From NCBI GenBank assembly GCA_025463565.1, contig JAODAT010000075.1:1-64000 (forward strand): 64,000 nucleotides of DNA, given 5' to 3'. This DNA is from Microbacteriaceae bacterium. Lineage in GTDB: Bacteria; Actinomycetota; Actinomycetes; Actinomycetales; Microbacteriaceae. The position numbers and the translations under genes are program-made. Each line of letters opens with the position of its first letter. Position 1 is the stretch's first letter. The notes beneath the pieces were generated by a model. That model saw nothing but the letters and a program-made list of their open reading frames with translations. It had not been told where the DNA came from and did not search any database. This document shows, in pieces, positions 15,516 through 23,660 of the stretch.

Positions 15516-15604
15516 TGTCAAGCTTTATTCTTCCCAAGCTTCTCGAACGATAATCTTCTTGCAGGGAAGCAGTCCTTCGATCCACCGAGAAAGGCCCCGA
15601 CCCG

Positions 15605-16096
15605 ATGACCGCTGACATATCTCCGCCCGTCCCTCCGGCCAGCGACGCGAACGCCACCCTTTGGGAGCTGACAACGGCAGGCATCGCGCTCGTTCGCAGC
15701 ATCGAAAGCCTCCGTGCTTACGTCGCAGCTAAGGAGAGCATCGGCACGACCGAGATGCGCGCGCTCGCTCGCGTTGCCGAAGCAGACCGACTGACCCCGA
15801 AACAGCTCGCGACCTCCCTCGGACTCACGACGGGAGCGGTGACTGCAGTTGCGGACCGGCTGGTCACGAGCGGACTGCTCGCGCGATACGCGCACCCGAC
15901 AGACAGAAGAAGCCTCCATCTCGAACTCACCGCGTCCGGCCAGAAGGTCATCGATCGCATCGGCGTCACCTTCCGCGACGCCATCACCGATGCGTCCCGC
16001 GATGCCACGGCTGAGCAAATCCACGAAACCGCCCGCCTCCTCCAGGCGACCGCTGCCCGCGTGCTCGAGATCGCCGGAAACGATATCGCGAGCTAG
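15605..16096 (+). CDS. MarR-family transcriptional regulator
   Basis: A 163-residue winged-helix dimer. The core HTH is 'MRALARVAEADRLTPKQLATSLGLTTGAVTAVADRLVTSGLLARYAHPTDRRSLHLELTASGQ', with the family wing DRR. The N- and C-terminal helices would form the dimer interface. AAAGG precedes the ATG. It probably represses itself through the overlapping palindromes upstream. The next gene, YbaK, is 57 bp downstream and may be cotranscribed. The inducer is unknown. Confidence 0.92.
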   Translation: MTADISPPVPPASDANATLWELTTAGIALVRSIESLRAYVAAKESIGTTEMRALARVAEADRLTPKQLATSLGLTTGAVTAVADRLVTSGLLARYAHPTDRRSLHLELTASGQKVIDRIGVTFRDAITDASRDATAEQIHETARLLQATAARVLEIAGNDIAS

Positions 16097-16153
16097 CATC
16101 CGGCCGACATCGTTCCTGAGAGACTGTTCTCACCCACGAGAGCAGGAGAAACG

Positions 16154-16615
16154 ATGGCTGATGGCCGCGACCGGATGCTTTCCGACGCCGCACGGCGCGG
16201 CCTCGACATCGAGCTGGTCGAGCGCCCGGCGGCCGACAGCCTCGAAGGAGCCGCGGCCCTGCTCGGACTGACACCCCGCGACATCGTCAAGACCCTGGTT
16301 GTACGCGCGCACGACGGCAGCTACCTGTTCGCGCTCATTCCCGGCGACAAGCAGATCTCCTGGCCAAAGCTGCGTGCCGTCGTTGGCGTGAACAAACTCG
16401 CCCTCCCCTCCCCCGAGCTCGCGCTCGAGGCGACCGGGTTCGAGCGCGGAACCATCACCCCGATCGGGTCACTGGGAGACTGGCCGGTCTACGCGGATGC
16501 CTCGATCGTCGGCGCGCGGATCGCCCTCGGCGCCGGTGAACACGGATGGAGTGCGTTCGTCGACGCCGACGCGCTCATCGCTGTATACGGCGCGACCGTC
16601 GCAGATATCAGCTGA
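16154..16615 (+). CDS. YbaK/EbsC-family aminoacyl-tRNA deacylase
   Basis: A 153-residue protein resembling trans-editing domains that hydrolyse mischarged tRNA, such as Cys- or Ala-tRNAPro. Family features are 'LGLTPRDIVKTLVV' with the conserved Lys, 'LIPGDKQISWPKL', 'TGFERGTITPIG' and 'ADASIVGARIALGAGEHGW'. AGGAGA lies before the ATG. It acts alone in the cytoplasm; the exact amino acid specificity cannot be told from the sequence. Confidence 0.9.
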   Translation: MADGRDRMLSDAARRGLDIELVERPAADSLEGAAALLGLTPRDIVKTLVVRAHDGSYLFALIPGDKQISWPKLRAVVGVNKLALPSPELALEATGFERGTITPIGSLGDWPVYADASIVGARIALGAGEHGWSAFVDADALIAVYGATVADIS

Positions 16616-16690
16616 GCTTGCCCCGAAATGGGGTAACGAGGAATCGTCGACGGTCCCTAGGCTGGTCCCGCCGGATCGGGAGGGGACGCC

Positions 16691-17509
16691 ATGGATGCTT
16701 CGCGCGCGCCCGCCGCCGGATGGTACCCCGACCCTGCCGGAAGCCGACTGCTTCGCTGGTGGGACGGCCAGGCGTGGACCGACCATCTGCTCGATCCGAC
16801 CAACCCGCCGGCTTCGGCCGCGCCAGATCCCGTCTACGTACCGATGCGGTCCGCGCCCACATACCAACCAACCGAGCCGAGTCTCGAGAACGTCTCAACC
16901 AGCACGCGCGCGATCTGGATCATGGCGCTGTATCCGTTCTTCTCTTACGCGCTGACCTGGGCGGTCATCGCGATCACGAATACCCCCAATCCGACCCTGC
17001 TCGGCGTCATCTCCCTGACGACCCTGGTGCTCGAGGTGGCCACTGCGTTCCGCGATCATTCGGTGCTCCAGTCGCGGGGACTGCGCGCCGCGTCCGCGTG
17101 GTGGATCCTGCTCTCCCCGATCGCCTACCTGATCGCCCGGCGCATCCGGCTGAAGAAACTCGGAATCATCGCCAATGCTCCGGGCAACGTGTACGCACTC
17201 AGCCTCGTCGCAGGAGTGGCGCTCGCCTTCGTTGTCGCACCCCCGATCATCGCCAGATCCGCCGACACTGCGTCGATCGCGTCGCTGCAGACGCAGGCAG
17301 CCCTCGACCTCGAGCACCAGACCTCCACCGGCTGGACCGTAACCTGCCCGCAGGACGCGCCCGTCGAGACGGTGGCCGCCGTCTTCACCTGTCATGCGAC
17401 GGACACCACCGGCCACGCCGTCGACATCCAGGCGACCGTGGTGTTCGCGCGGCAATTCACCATCAAGCTGGAGCCGGCGAACGGCAGTGGCACGACGACC
17501 ACAACCTAG
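16691..17509 (+). CDS. DUF2510 membrane protein with extracytoplasmic C-terminal domain
   Basis: 272 residues. The N-terminal DUF2510 motif is 'AGWYPDPAGSRLLRWWDGQAWTDH'. Four hydrophobic segments follow (IWIMALYPFFSYALTWAVIAI, LLGVISLTTLVLEVATAF, ASAWWILLSPIAYLIARRI, YALSLVAGVALAFVVAPPII). The C-terminal domain of about 75 residues, containing two Cys ('VTCPQDAPV' and 'FTCHATD'), resembles DUF4333-type lipoprotein domains and may form a disulfide outside the membrane. GGAGGGG precedes the ATG. The stop overlaps that of the convergent hypothetical gene by four bases. Function unknown. Confidence 0.8.
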   Translation: MDASRAPAAGWYPDPAGSRLLRWWDGQAWTDHLLDPTNPPASAAPDPVYVPMRSAPTYQPTEPSLENVSTSTRAIWIMALYPFFSYALTWAVIAITNTPNPTLLGVISLTTLVLEVATAFRDHSVLQSRGLRAASAWWILLSPIAYLIARRIRLKKLGIIANAPGNVYALSLVAGVALAFVVAPPIIARSADTASIASLQTQAALDLEHQTSTGWTVTCPQDAPVETVAAVFTCHATDTTGHAVDIQATVVFARQFTIKLEPANGSGTTTTT

Positions 17510-17907
17510 CTGATCTCGTGCTGCTCGACCAGGCGCACCCCGTCCGAGCTGCTGAGCAGCGGGCCGCGCAGCCTCACACGCGCCAGGCAACCGGCGGTTT
17601 CGAGCAACCGGAACCACGCCACGTCGTCATCCGACACGACACTCGGCCCCGGACGCTCGAGAGTCACCGCGATCGAGTGGCACTCGGTGGCTTTCACGAC
17701 CTCCGAGAGAAAGGTTGAAAACGGTGCGGCATCGCGGCTGCTCGGCCGCGCCGGGATCGCCGTCGGCATCAGGATCGGCGACTGGATGTCATCCGCGTCC
17801 AGGAACATCAGCCAGAGCTGGCGCTCGCTGGCCGGGCCGACCAGGTCGGCAACCCTCGTGAGCAGTTGGTCTGGGGTGGTCACCGGTTCGCGCGAAGGAC
17901 GTTTCAT
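17506..17907 (-). CDS. Hypothetical protein
   Basis: 133 residues, soluble, no signal peptide. Visible features are an N-terminal 'TTPDQLLTRVADLVGPASERQLWLMFLDAD' and a C-terminal 'DDDVAWFRLLETAGCLARVRLRGPLLSSSDGVRLVEQ'. The 'RQLWLMFLDADDIQ' and 'DDVAWFRLLE' segments suggest a compact alpha/beta protein conserved among relatives, but I do not recognise a family. The ATG is preceded by a G-run that can serve as ribosome-binding site. It lies downstream of the frnE/small-protein pair on the same strand. Confidence 0.6.
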   Translation of the reverse strand: MKRPSREPVTTPDQLLTRVADLVGPASERQLWLMFLDADDIQSPILMPTAIPARPSSRDAAPFSTFLSEVVKATECHSIAVTLERPGPSVVSDDDVAWFRLLETAGCLARVRLRGPLLSSSDGVRLVEQHEIS

Positions 17908-17977
17908 GCCCCCAACGCTGGCAGCGTGTCATTCTGCGATCGGGCGCCGTCGCCGATCTGTGTACAACCGAGATGAA

Positions 17978-18115
17978 TCAGACGTTGTCGTCGTCAAGAC
18001 GACGATTGACGACCGACTGCTCGTGGTGATCCGGAATCAGGCAGGCATCGCCTTCGCACGCGGCCGCAGTCGGGTCGCCCACGATCTGCAATGGCATCGT
18101 TACGGCATCCGTCAT
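17978..18115 (-). CDS. Unannotated 45-residue protein with a C-x3-C motif, coupled to a DsbA-family gene
   Basis: Too short for the ORF track. It reads MTDAVTMPLQIVGDPTAAAC, then EGDACLIPDHHEQSVVNRRLDDDNV. Its ATG overlaps the TGA of the DsbA/FrnE gene (ATGA), a hallmark of translational coupling. There are exactly two Cys (ACEGDACLIP). No signal peptide or membrane segment is present. The position and paired Cys suggest a partner or substrate of the thiol oxidoreductase, or a small metal-binding protein; this is inference. Conservation of the CEGDxC core downstream of frnE homologues would confirm it as a gene. Confidence 0.6.
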   Translation of the reverse strand: MTDAVTMPLQIVGDPTAAACEGDACLIPDHHEQSVVNRRLDDDNV

Positions 18116-18765
18116 TGGACTATTTCCTTTTCGCTTGCAACCTGTGTGAGCACGTTAGCGAACGTCTCGGCCTCCTGCGCGCCGGACACACCGTACTTGC
18201 CGTCGATCACGAAAAACGGCACGCCGTTGATGCCGTATTCCTGGGCCTGGGCGACATCCGCCTTCACATCCGCGAGGAAGCGATGCGACTCGAGAGCCTC
18301 GGTCACCTCGGCGCGGTCGTAGCCGAGCTCGACCGCGATGTCGACCAGGTCGGGGATACGGCCGACGTGCTCGCCGTTGACGAAATACGCCTTCAGCAGG
18401 CGCTCCTTCATCTCCAGCTGGCGGCCCTTCGATTTGGCGAAGTGGATGAGTTCGTGCGAGATGACCGTGTTCGTCTGGTGCACGTGGTCGTAGTCGTAGT
18501 CGAGTCCGACGGACTTGGCGATTGCCGTGACGTTCGCCAGCATCTGCTCGACCTGCTGTTTCGGCATGCCCTTGCGCTGGCTCAGGTAGTCGACCGGCGT
18601 GCCATCGAAATCGACGGGGGTGTCGGGGCTGAGCTCGAACGAGTGGTACTCGATTTCGACGGCGCCGCCGAACTGCTTCGCACCCGCCTCGAACTTGCGT
18701 TTGCCGATGTAGCACCACGGGCACTGCACGTCTGACCAGATATCGACCTTGATTGCGTCACTCAC
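18112..18765 (-). CDS. DsbA-family (FrnE-like) thiol-disulfide oxidoreductase
   Basis: A 217-residue cytoplasmic thioredoxin-fold protein with inserted helical domain. The active site CPWC is in 'DVQCPWCYIGKRKF', 'TPVDYLSQRKGMP' is typical of the FrnE group, and the cis-Pro loop is 'GINGVPFFVIDGKYGVSGAQ'. Family members act in redox stress or as isomerases. The GTG start overlaps the stop of the DUF559 gene (GTGA), and its stop overlaps the start of the small C-x3-C protein. Confidence 0.93.
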   Translation of the reverse strand: MSDAIKVDIWSDVQCPWCYIGKRKFEAGAKQFGGAVEIEYHSFELSPDTPVDFDGTPVDYLSQRKGMPKQQVEQMLANVTAIAKSVGLDYDYDHVHQTNTVISHELIHFAKSKGRQLEMKERLLKAYFVNGEHVGRIPDLVDIAVELGYDRAEVTEALESHRFLADVKADVAQAQEYGINGVPFFVIDGKYGVSGAQEAETFANVLTQVASEKEIVQ

Positions 18766-19817
18766 CCCTGTGTCAACGCGCCTCCGGCATCCGTATTCCC
18801 ACCCCGTTCGGGTTGCCCTTTCGGTTGCCCTTTCGGATGCCCTTTCGGAAATTCAGGACTTTGGCGCTGAAGTCGCCTTTTGAGGCGCTTGGTTCCGGGG
18901 GCTGTCACGTCTGCCGCGCGCCAAAGTCCTGAATTTCCGAAAGCAGCGGGACGGGTGTCGACATGGGTGGCGACCGCGGTCTCGATCGCCCGGAGCACGC
19001 GAGGCCAGTCGTCGAAGACGGCCCGCGCACTCGGACGGATGCAGTGCAGCCGCTCGATCGTGATGTCGAGGTCTTTGGAGCGGTCCTCCTCGAACCTGTC
19101 CCAGTGGAAGCGTTCGCCGTCCGTCTCGACGCCGACGCAGCGATCCACCTCGAGGTCGATGTGCTCGAGGTCACCGAGCGGCCGCTGTGACTCGACGTGA
19201 TGTCCGCGCAGGCAAAGGCGGGTTCGGGACAGGCTCTCGGGCAGCGAGTCGCATTTCTCGTCAACCCAGTCGCGAAAGCGCCTGAGCTCGGCCGGCAGCG
19301 CCAGCAGGATCGACTCGAAATCCATCCTGTCGATCACCCCATTGCGCAGCGCCCAGTCAAGGGCCGCGATCGCCTGCTCGAACGGCTCGTCGAGCGCAAC
19401 GCGATACAGGGCGTCGCGGATGTCGACAGCCCAGGCGGTGCCGCGGCCCGCGACCCCGGCGTCGTCCCAGTGGAGCACCGCGGGGTCAGAAGTCCCGGCG
19501 AACCGCACCCGGCGGTTGAACTGCGACCTCAGTCGCGCCGCGTTGTCGTGCACGGAAACGTGCAGCGGATGCGTGCCCAACACCCAGCCGCCGGCCTGCG
19601 CGACGGCGGAGACGCCGGTCAACCGGCCGCCCACCCGCACAGCGCGCACCCTCGGGTCCATCGGCGGGAGGGTCGTGTACCAACCCTGGCGTGCGCGAAT
19701 TACTTCGCCATTGCGCACCGCGGAGGTGAGGTGATGATCGCGCGCGCCTCGGCGCACGAGCTGGCGCTTCTGGGCGATGCCGCCGAGCGAGGTGACGATG
19801 GATGCGATGTCGGGCAT
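18762..19817 (-). CDS. AbiEi-like HTH plus DUF559 nuclease-fold protein, 3' end formed by a repeat element
   Basis: 351 residues. The N-terminus (1-55: 'IASIVTSLGGIAQKRQLVRRGARDHHLTSAVRNGEVIRARQGWYTTL') is the winged-helix domain of type IV toxin-antitoxin AbiEi antitoxins. Residues ~205-290 ('DLEVDRCVGVETDGERFHWDRFEEDRSKDLDITIERLHCIRPSARAVFDDW') match DUF559, a Vsr-like PD-(D/E)xK fold. The last ~60 residues come from repeat copy 4 read in frame (FGNSGLW...QSPEFPK) and a GHPKGQPKGQP repeat, so the original stop was probably lost by element insertion. Copies 4 and 5 flank the gene. The role may be defence-related but is unproven; no toxin gene is adjacent. Confidence 0.75.
   Translation of the reverse strand: MPDIASIVTSLGGIAQKRQLVRRGARDHHLTSAVRNGEVIRARQGWYTTLPPMDPRVRAVRVGGRLTGVSAVAQAGGWVLGTHPLHVSVHDNAARLRSQFNRRVRFAGTSDPAVLHWDDAGVAGRGTAWAVDIRDALYRVALDEPFEQAIAALDWALRNGVIDRMDFESILLALPAELRRFRDWVDEKCDSLPESLSRTRLCLRGHHVESQRPLGDLEHIDLEVDRCVGVETDGERFHWDRFEEDRSKDLDITIERLHCIRPSARAVFDDWPRVLRAIETAVATHVDTRPAAFGNSGLWRAADVTAPGTKRLKRRLQRQSPEFPKGHPKGQPKGQPERGGNTDAGGALTQG
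18847..18938. repeat. Inverted-repeat element copy 4 (56-bp interior), inside an ORF 3' end
   Basis: Arms 18847-18864 and 18921-18938 are perfect complements, extended inward by CGC/GCG. The interior holds CGCCT-TTTG-AGGCG. The preceding bases repeat CCCTTTCGG three times in tandem. The copy is in frame with the DUF559 gene. Confidence 0.95.
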
Positions 19818-19926
19818 GACGCGATCCTGCGGGAGCCGAGGTGCGGGCGCGGCGGGATGCCGGGCCGCGGTGCACCCGCCGGCGGCTTGCCCGCTGTGGA
19901 GGGGCGGACATCCGCCCCGCCCTTTC

Positions 19927-20018
19927 GGAAATTCAGGACAATGGCGCGCACCCGCGCCGCCGAAGTCCGTTAATACTGGCCAGGCAGAGAGACCCCGTGA
20001 CCGAAGTCCTGAATTTCC
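19927..20018. repeat. Inverted-repeat element copy 5 (56-bp interior, variant arms)
   Basis: Left arm 19927-19944 is GGAAATTCAGGACAATGG and right arm 20001-20018 is CCGAAGTCCTGAATTTCC, so the inner three positions of the stem are mismatched. It lies 27 bp beyond the glyS stop and upstream of the DUF559 gene. Confidence 0.93.
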
Positions 20019-20045
20019 GAAGGTGCGAGAGCACGACCGCCGAAG

Positions 20046-21431
20046 TCAGGCGCCGATGAGGCGCTCGGCCAGGTAGCCCTGCAGGCGGTCCAGGGAGACG
20101 CGCTCCTGGGCCATCGAGTCGCGCTCGCGCACCGTGACGGCCTTGTCGTCGAGGGTGTCGAAGTCGACCGTGATGCAGAACGGGGTGCCGACCTCGTCCT
20201 GCCTGCGGTAGCGGCGGCCGATGGCGCCGGCGTCGTCGAACTCGATCATCCAGTACTTGCGGAGGTCGGCCGCGAGCTCGCGCGCGACCGGCGACAGCTG
20301 GTCGTTGCGCGACAGCGGCAGCACGGCGGCCTTCACCGGCGCCAGTCTGCGGTCGAGACGGAGAACCGTGCGCTTGTCGACTCCGCCCTTCGTGTTCGGC
20401 GCTTCGTCTTCGTGATAGGCGTCGACGAGAAACGCCATCAGCGCGCGCGTGAGACCGAATGCCGGCTCAATGACGTACGGAATCCACCGCTCGTTCTTGG
20501 TCTGGTCGAAGTAGGAGAGGTCGACACCGGATGCCTCGGAATGCGTCTTCAGGTCGAAGTCGGTGCGGTTGGCGACGCCCATCAGCTCGCCCCACTCGCT
20601 GCCGGCGAAGCGGAAACGGTATTCGACATCCACCGTGCGCTTCGAGTAGTGGCTGAGCTTCTCTTTCGGGTGCTCGTATAGGCGGAGGTTGTCAGCAGAA
20701 ATACCGAGATCCGTGTACCACTTGAGCGAGGCATCGATCCAATACTGGTGCCACGTCTCGTCGGTGCCGGGCTCGACGAAGAACTCCATCTCCATCTGCT
20801 CGAACTCGCGCGTGCGGAAGATGAAGTTGCCGGGCGTGATCTCGTTGCGGAAGCTCTTGCCGATTTGCGCGATGCCGAACGGCGGCTTCATGCGCGAGGC
20901 ACCGGCCACGTTGGCGAAGTTGACGAAGATGCCCTGCGCGGTCTCGGGCCGCAGGTAGTGCAGGCCCTCCTCGTTATCGACCGGGCCGAGGAAGGTCTTC
21001 AGCAGTCCTGAGAAGTTCTGCGGCTCCGTCCAGGAGCCGGGCTGGCCGGTGTCCGGGTCTCGGATATCGGCGAGGCCATTTGCCGGCGGATGACCGTGCT
21101 TCTCCTCGTACTGCTCCAGCAGGTGGTCCGCGCGATAGCGCTTGTGGGTGTGCAGCGACTCGACCAGCGGGTCGCTGAAGACCTCGACGTGGCCGGACGC
21201 TTCCCACACGCGGCGCGGCAGGATGACGGCGGAGTCGATGCCGACGATGTCGTCACGGCCCTGCACCATGAACTGCCACCACTGGCGCTTGATGTTTTCC
21301 TTCAGCGCCGTTCCGAGGGGGCCGTAGTCCCAGGCCGAGCGCGATCCGCCGTAGATCTCCCCCGACTGGAACACGAATCCGCGACGCTTCGCAAGGTTGA
21401 TGACGGGGTCGAGCGGTGAGGCGTTGGCCAC
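20046..21431 (-). CDS. glyS: Glycyl-tRNA synthetase (class II, alpha2 type)
   Basis: 461 residues; charges tRNA-Gly in the cytoplasm. Class II motifs: '[25 protein letters not shown]', '[17 protein letters not shown]', motif 2 '[32 protein letters not shown]', motif 3 '[16 protein letters not shown]', and the C-terminal anticodon-binding domain ([14 protein letters not shown]...[13 protein letters not shown]). GTG 21431 ([10 protein letters not shown]) has GGAG six bases upstream and is preferred to the TTG at 21443. Confidence 0.97.
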   Translation of the reverse strand: MANASPLDPVINLAKRRGFVFQSGEIYGGSRSAWDYGPLGTALKENIKRQWWQFMVQGRDDIVGIDSAVILPRRVWEASGHVEVFSDPLVESLHTHKRYRADHLLEQYEEKHGHPPANGLADIRDPDTGQPGSWTEPQNFSGLLKTFLGPVDNEEGLHYLRPETAQGIFVNFANVAGASRMKPPFGIAQIGKSFRNEITPGNFIFRTREFEQMEMEFFVEPGTDETWHQYWIDASLKWYTDLGISADNLRLYEHPKEKLSHYSKRTVDVEYRFRFAGSEWGELMGVANRTDFDLKTHSEASGVDLSYFDQTKNERWIPYVIEPAFGLTRALMAFLVDAYHEDEAPNTKGGVDKRTVLRLDRRLAPVKAAVLPLSRNDQLSPVARELAADLRKYWMIEFDDAGAIGRRYRRQDEVGTPFCITVDFDTLDDKAVTVRERDSMAQERVSLDRLQGYLAERLIGA

Positions 21432-21504
21432 TGGGAACTCCAATATGGAACAGCCGTGCTGGATGCGCGGTCGAAAGCCTCAGCCTAGCGAAGCCGCATC
21501 CTTC

Positions 21505-21585
21505 GGAAATTCAGGACTTTGGCGCGGACGCCGTGACCAGTCCCGCGTGTCGCCCGCGGCATCCGCGCCAAAGTCCTGAATTTCC
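21505..21585. repeat. Inverted-repeat element copy 6 (45-bp interior)
   Basis: Arms 21505-21522 and 21568-21585 are perfect complements. Pairing continues inward as CGCGGA/TCCGCG, making the longest inner stem of all copies. It lies 15 bp beyond the stop of the aminotransferase gene and upstream of glyS. Confidence 0.95.
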
Positions 21586-21600
21586 AGAAAAAACGAGCCG

Positions 21601-22638
21601 CTAGCGGAGGGCCGCGAGCACGTGCTCCACGTCGATGTCGTCGTTCCAGAGGTGGAAGGCGGCGCGCAGGCGGCCGGCTCGGCCGGAGGCACGGATGCCG
21701 ACGGCGTTGAGCTTGCCGAGGTCGCTGCCGTCAGGGTCGGCCCAGGTCACGATCGCCTGGTGCTGCTGCGGGATGCCGAGCCCGTCGCACAGTGCGTCGC
21801 CGAGCCCGCTGGTGTAGTCCCACACCCCGGAGATGTCGAGGTCGGCGAACATCCGGATCGCCGGTTCCGCCCCCACCCAGGCCGGCCACGCCGGGGAGAC
21901 ATCGAACGCGCGAGCATCGCGCGCGAGCGTCATCGTGGGCCCGTAGCAGGACTGCCACACGTCGTCGCCCGCGTACCAGCCGGCCTGAAGCGGAACCAGC
22001 AAAGACTGAAAACGAGTCGACAGGGTCAGGAACGCGACCCCACGCGGGGAGCAGAGCCACTTGTAGGAGTGGCAGACGGTAGCGTCGAAGCGGGACGCGT
22101 CGACGGGATGAACGCCGGCGGACTGCGTGATGTCGCACAGCGTGTACGCGTCGTGCGCCTCGGCCGCCGCGGTGATCGCGTCGACATCCGCCACGACACC
22201 GGTCGCCGACTGCACGTGCGAGAACACGACGAGCCAGGTCGCGTCCGTGATCGCCGCGGCCAGGCCTGCCAGCGGCACGTTCCGCACCGTGATCGACGGA
22301 CGTTGCAGGAACGGGAAGATGATCGACGAGAAGTCGCCGTCGACGCACAGCACCTCGGCGCCATCGGGCACGGCGGCGGCGACCACGCTGACGATGACGG
22401 AGGTCTGCGAACCGCAGGCGACCCGGTCTGCGCCGACCCCGACCAGTCGGGCGAAGTGGCCGCGGGTGTTTTCGATGATGCCGTCGTAGTCCTGCGGGTC
22501 ACGGCGGGCAGCCGACCACAGGTCGAGGTCGCCCCGGAGCGCTGCGGTGGTCTCCCGCGTCGGGATGCCGACCGACGCGACGGCGAGAAAGTCCCGTCCG
22601 GCATCGAAGCTGTTCCGGGCTGTAGTGAGCGACGTCAT
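21601..22638 (-). CDS. Aminotransferase class V / cysteine-desulfurase-like PLP enzyme
   Basis: 345 residues, fold-type I PLP enzyme. The PLP Lys lies in 'ATVCHSYKWLCSPRGVAFL' (HSYKW), a cofactor-binding Asp in 'YTLCDITQSAGVHPVDASRFD' and the substrate loop in 'WLVVFSHVQSATG'. It resembles kynureninase-like/isopenicillin-N-epimerase-like members rather than IscS, as no active-site Cys loop is obvious. ATG 22638 (MTSLTTARNSF) is chosen over the track start 22710 because it leaves a 71-bp divergent promoter region with the LysR gene, the probable regulator. Confidence 0.85.
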   Translation of the reverse strand: MTSLTTARNSFDAGRDFLAVASVGIPTRETTAALRGDLDLWSAARRDPQDYDGIIENTRGHFARLVGVGADRVACGSQTSVIVSVVAAAVPDGAEVLCVDGDFSSIIFPFLQRPSITVRNVPLAGLAAAITDATWLVVFSHVQSATGVVADVDAITAAAEAHDAYTLCDITQSAGVHPVDASRFDATVCHSYKWLCSPRGVAFLTLSTRFQSLLVPLQAGWYAGDDVWQSCYGPTMTLARDARAFDVSPAWPAWVGAEPAIRMFADLDISGVWDYTSGLGDALCDGLGIPQQHQAIVTWADPDGSDLGKLNAVGIRASGRAGRLRAAFHLWNDDIDVEHVLAALR

Positions 22639-22665
22639 GCCGTACAGCCTCGCCCGGCCAGACGC

Positions 22666-22680
22666 ATGCCACAAGGGCAT
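22666..22680. promoter_or_regulatory. LysR-type T-N11-A operator between the aminotransferase and lysR genes
   Basis: ATGCC-ACAAG-GGCAT is a perfect 5-5-5 inverted repeat containing TGCC...GGCA with the T-N11-A spacing typical of LysR regulators. It lies mid-way in the 71-bp divergent region. Confidence 0.65.
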
Positions 22681-22697
22681 ACTTCGGATGCGACCGA

Positions 22698-22709
22698 TAA
22701 CATCACCCA
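22698..22709 (+). promoter_or_regulatory. Putative leaderless promoter of the lysR gene
   Basis: TAACAT (22698-22703), six bases, then ATG 22710. The LysR operator ends 18 bp upstream, near the -35. Confidence 0.5.
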
Positions 22710-23660
22710 ATGAGTATCGATCTCGACCCGCAACTCGACCTTCAGTCGGTGCGCATCGCGCGCGCCATCGCCGACTCGGGCTCCATCACCGGGGCGGCCC
22801 GTGCGCTCGGCTACAGCCAACCCGCGGTAAGCCAGCACCTGCAGCGCGCCGAAGCCCGGCTGGGACTCCCGCTCGTCACCCGCACTGGTCGCACGGTTCG
22901 GCTCACCGAGGCCGGACAGGTGCTGGCCCGCCACGCGCTCGCCATCACCTCCGCCTTCGACGCTGCCACCGGCGACCTCGCCGACCTCGCCGGACTCCGC
23001 ACCGGCACGGTGCGTCTGGCCGCGTTCCCGACGGCGTCGTCGACGATCGTGCCCCGACTACTGGCGATGCTGAGTGAACAGCACCCGGGCATCCGCGTCA
23101 GCTATGTTGAGGCGCAGCCGCCTCAGGCTGTCGCGATGGTGCGCGACGGGTCAGTCGACCTCGCGATCACGTTCAGCTACCCGGGCGACCGGTCAGACCC
23201 CCATCGCGACAGCGCGAACGGGCTCGCGACCGAGACGCTGTTCACCGAAGAGATGGTGGTCGTGCTCCCGGTCGGTCATCCGCACTCGGGCGACGATCCG
23301 ATCGACGTCTCCGCGCTCCGTACCGAGCGGTGGATCGCCGGATGTCCGCGCTGTCGCGGCCATCTTCTCGCCGTCTGCGAGGTGGCCGGCTTCGCCCCGC
23401 GGATCGAGTTCGAGACCGACAACGCCAGCGCGGTGCTCAACATGGTGGCGAGTGGTCTCGGGGTTGCGATGCTGCCGCGGCTCGCGCTCGCGACGGCGAC
23501 GCTACCGGCCGGCGCGGTCATCCGCACGCACACTCCGGCGAGCATGCGCAGCATCCACCTGGTCTCGAGCGACGGAGCGCGCACCGTGCCCAGCCTCGTC
23601 GCCGCGACGACCCTGCTGCACCGCCTGTCTGGCGACGACTGGGACCTGGTCAAAAACTAG
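22710..23660 (+). CDS. LysR-family transcriptional regulator
   Basis: 316 residues. The N-terminal HTH is 'LDLQSVRIARAIADSGSITGAARALGYSQPAVSQHLQRAEARLGLPLVTRTGRTVRLTEAG'. The C-terminal periplasmic-binding-like effector domain spans ~90-300. It is divergent from the PLP enzyme across a T-N11-A palindrome, so it most likely controls that gene and itself. The effector is unknown. The stop overlaps the oppositely oriented oxidoreductase stop by four bases. Confidence 0.93.
   Translation: MSIDLDPQLDLQSVRIARAIADSGSITGAARALGYSQPAVSQHLQRAEARLGLPLVTRTGRTVRLTEAGQVLARHALAITSAFDAATGDLADLAGLRTGTVRLAAFPTASSTIVPRLLAMLSEQHPGIRVSYVEAQPPQAVAMVRDGSVDLAITFSYPGDRSDPHRDSANGLATETLFTEEMVVVLPVGHPHSGDDPIDVSALRTERWIAGCPRCRGHLLAVCEVAGFAPRIEFETDNASAVLNMVASGLGVAMLPRLALATATLPAGAVIRTHTPASMRSIHLVSSDGARTVPSLVAATTLLHRLSGDDWDLVKN

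Larger units (their letters stand above)
15244..15604. other. 361-bp intergenic region between dusB and marR, with a possible mobile-element relic
   Basis: No ORF is supported here. Next to dusB lies GAGAAT at 15250-15255, six bases before its GTG. Four alternating GTGTCCC/GGGACAC half-sites occur at about 15279-15285, 15298-15304, 15350-15356 and 15449-15455. Two of them form a perfect 13-bp inverted repeat (15298-15310 and 15344-15356). The stretch TGTCCCCCAAAAAGCGGAC resembles an IS end, so the left part may be an eroded element. From about 15465 to 15560 the DNA turns AT-rich and holds two overlapping inverted repeats for the MarR gene. Confidence 0.5.

Noticed and set aside
18762-19817. 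Complete type IV toxin-antitoxin pair
   Set aside because: Only the AbiEi-like/DUF559 gene is present; no AbiEii-like nucleotidyltransferase toxin is adjacent.
20046-21443. glyS under T-box or riboswitch control
   Set aside because: No T-box specifier or antiterminator structure is visible in the short space before glyS, which holds only repeat copy 6 and a short promoter-like region.
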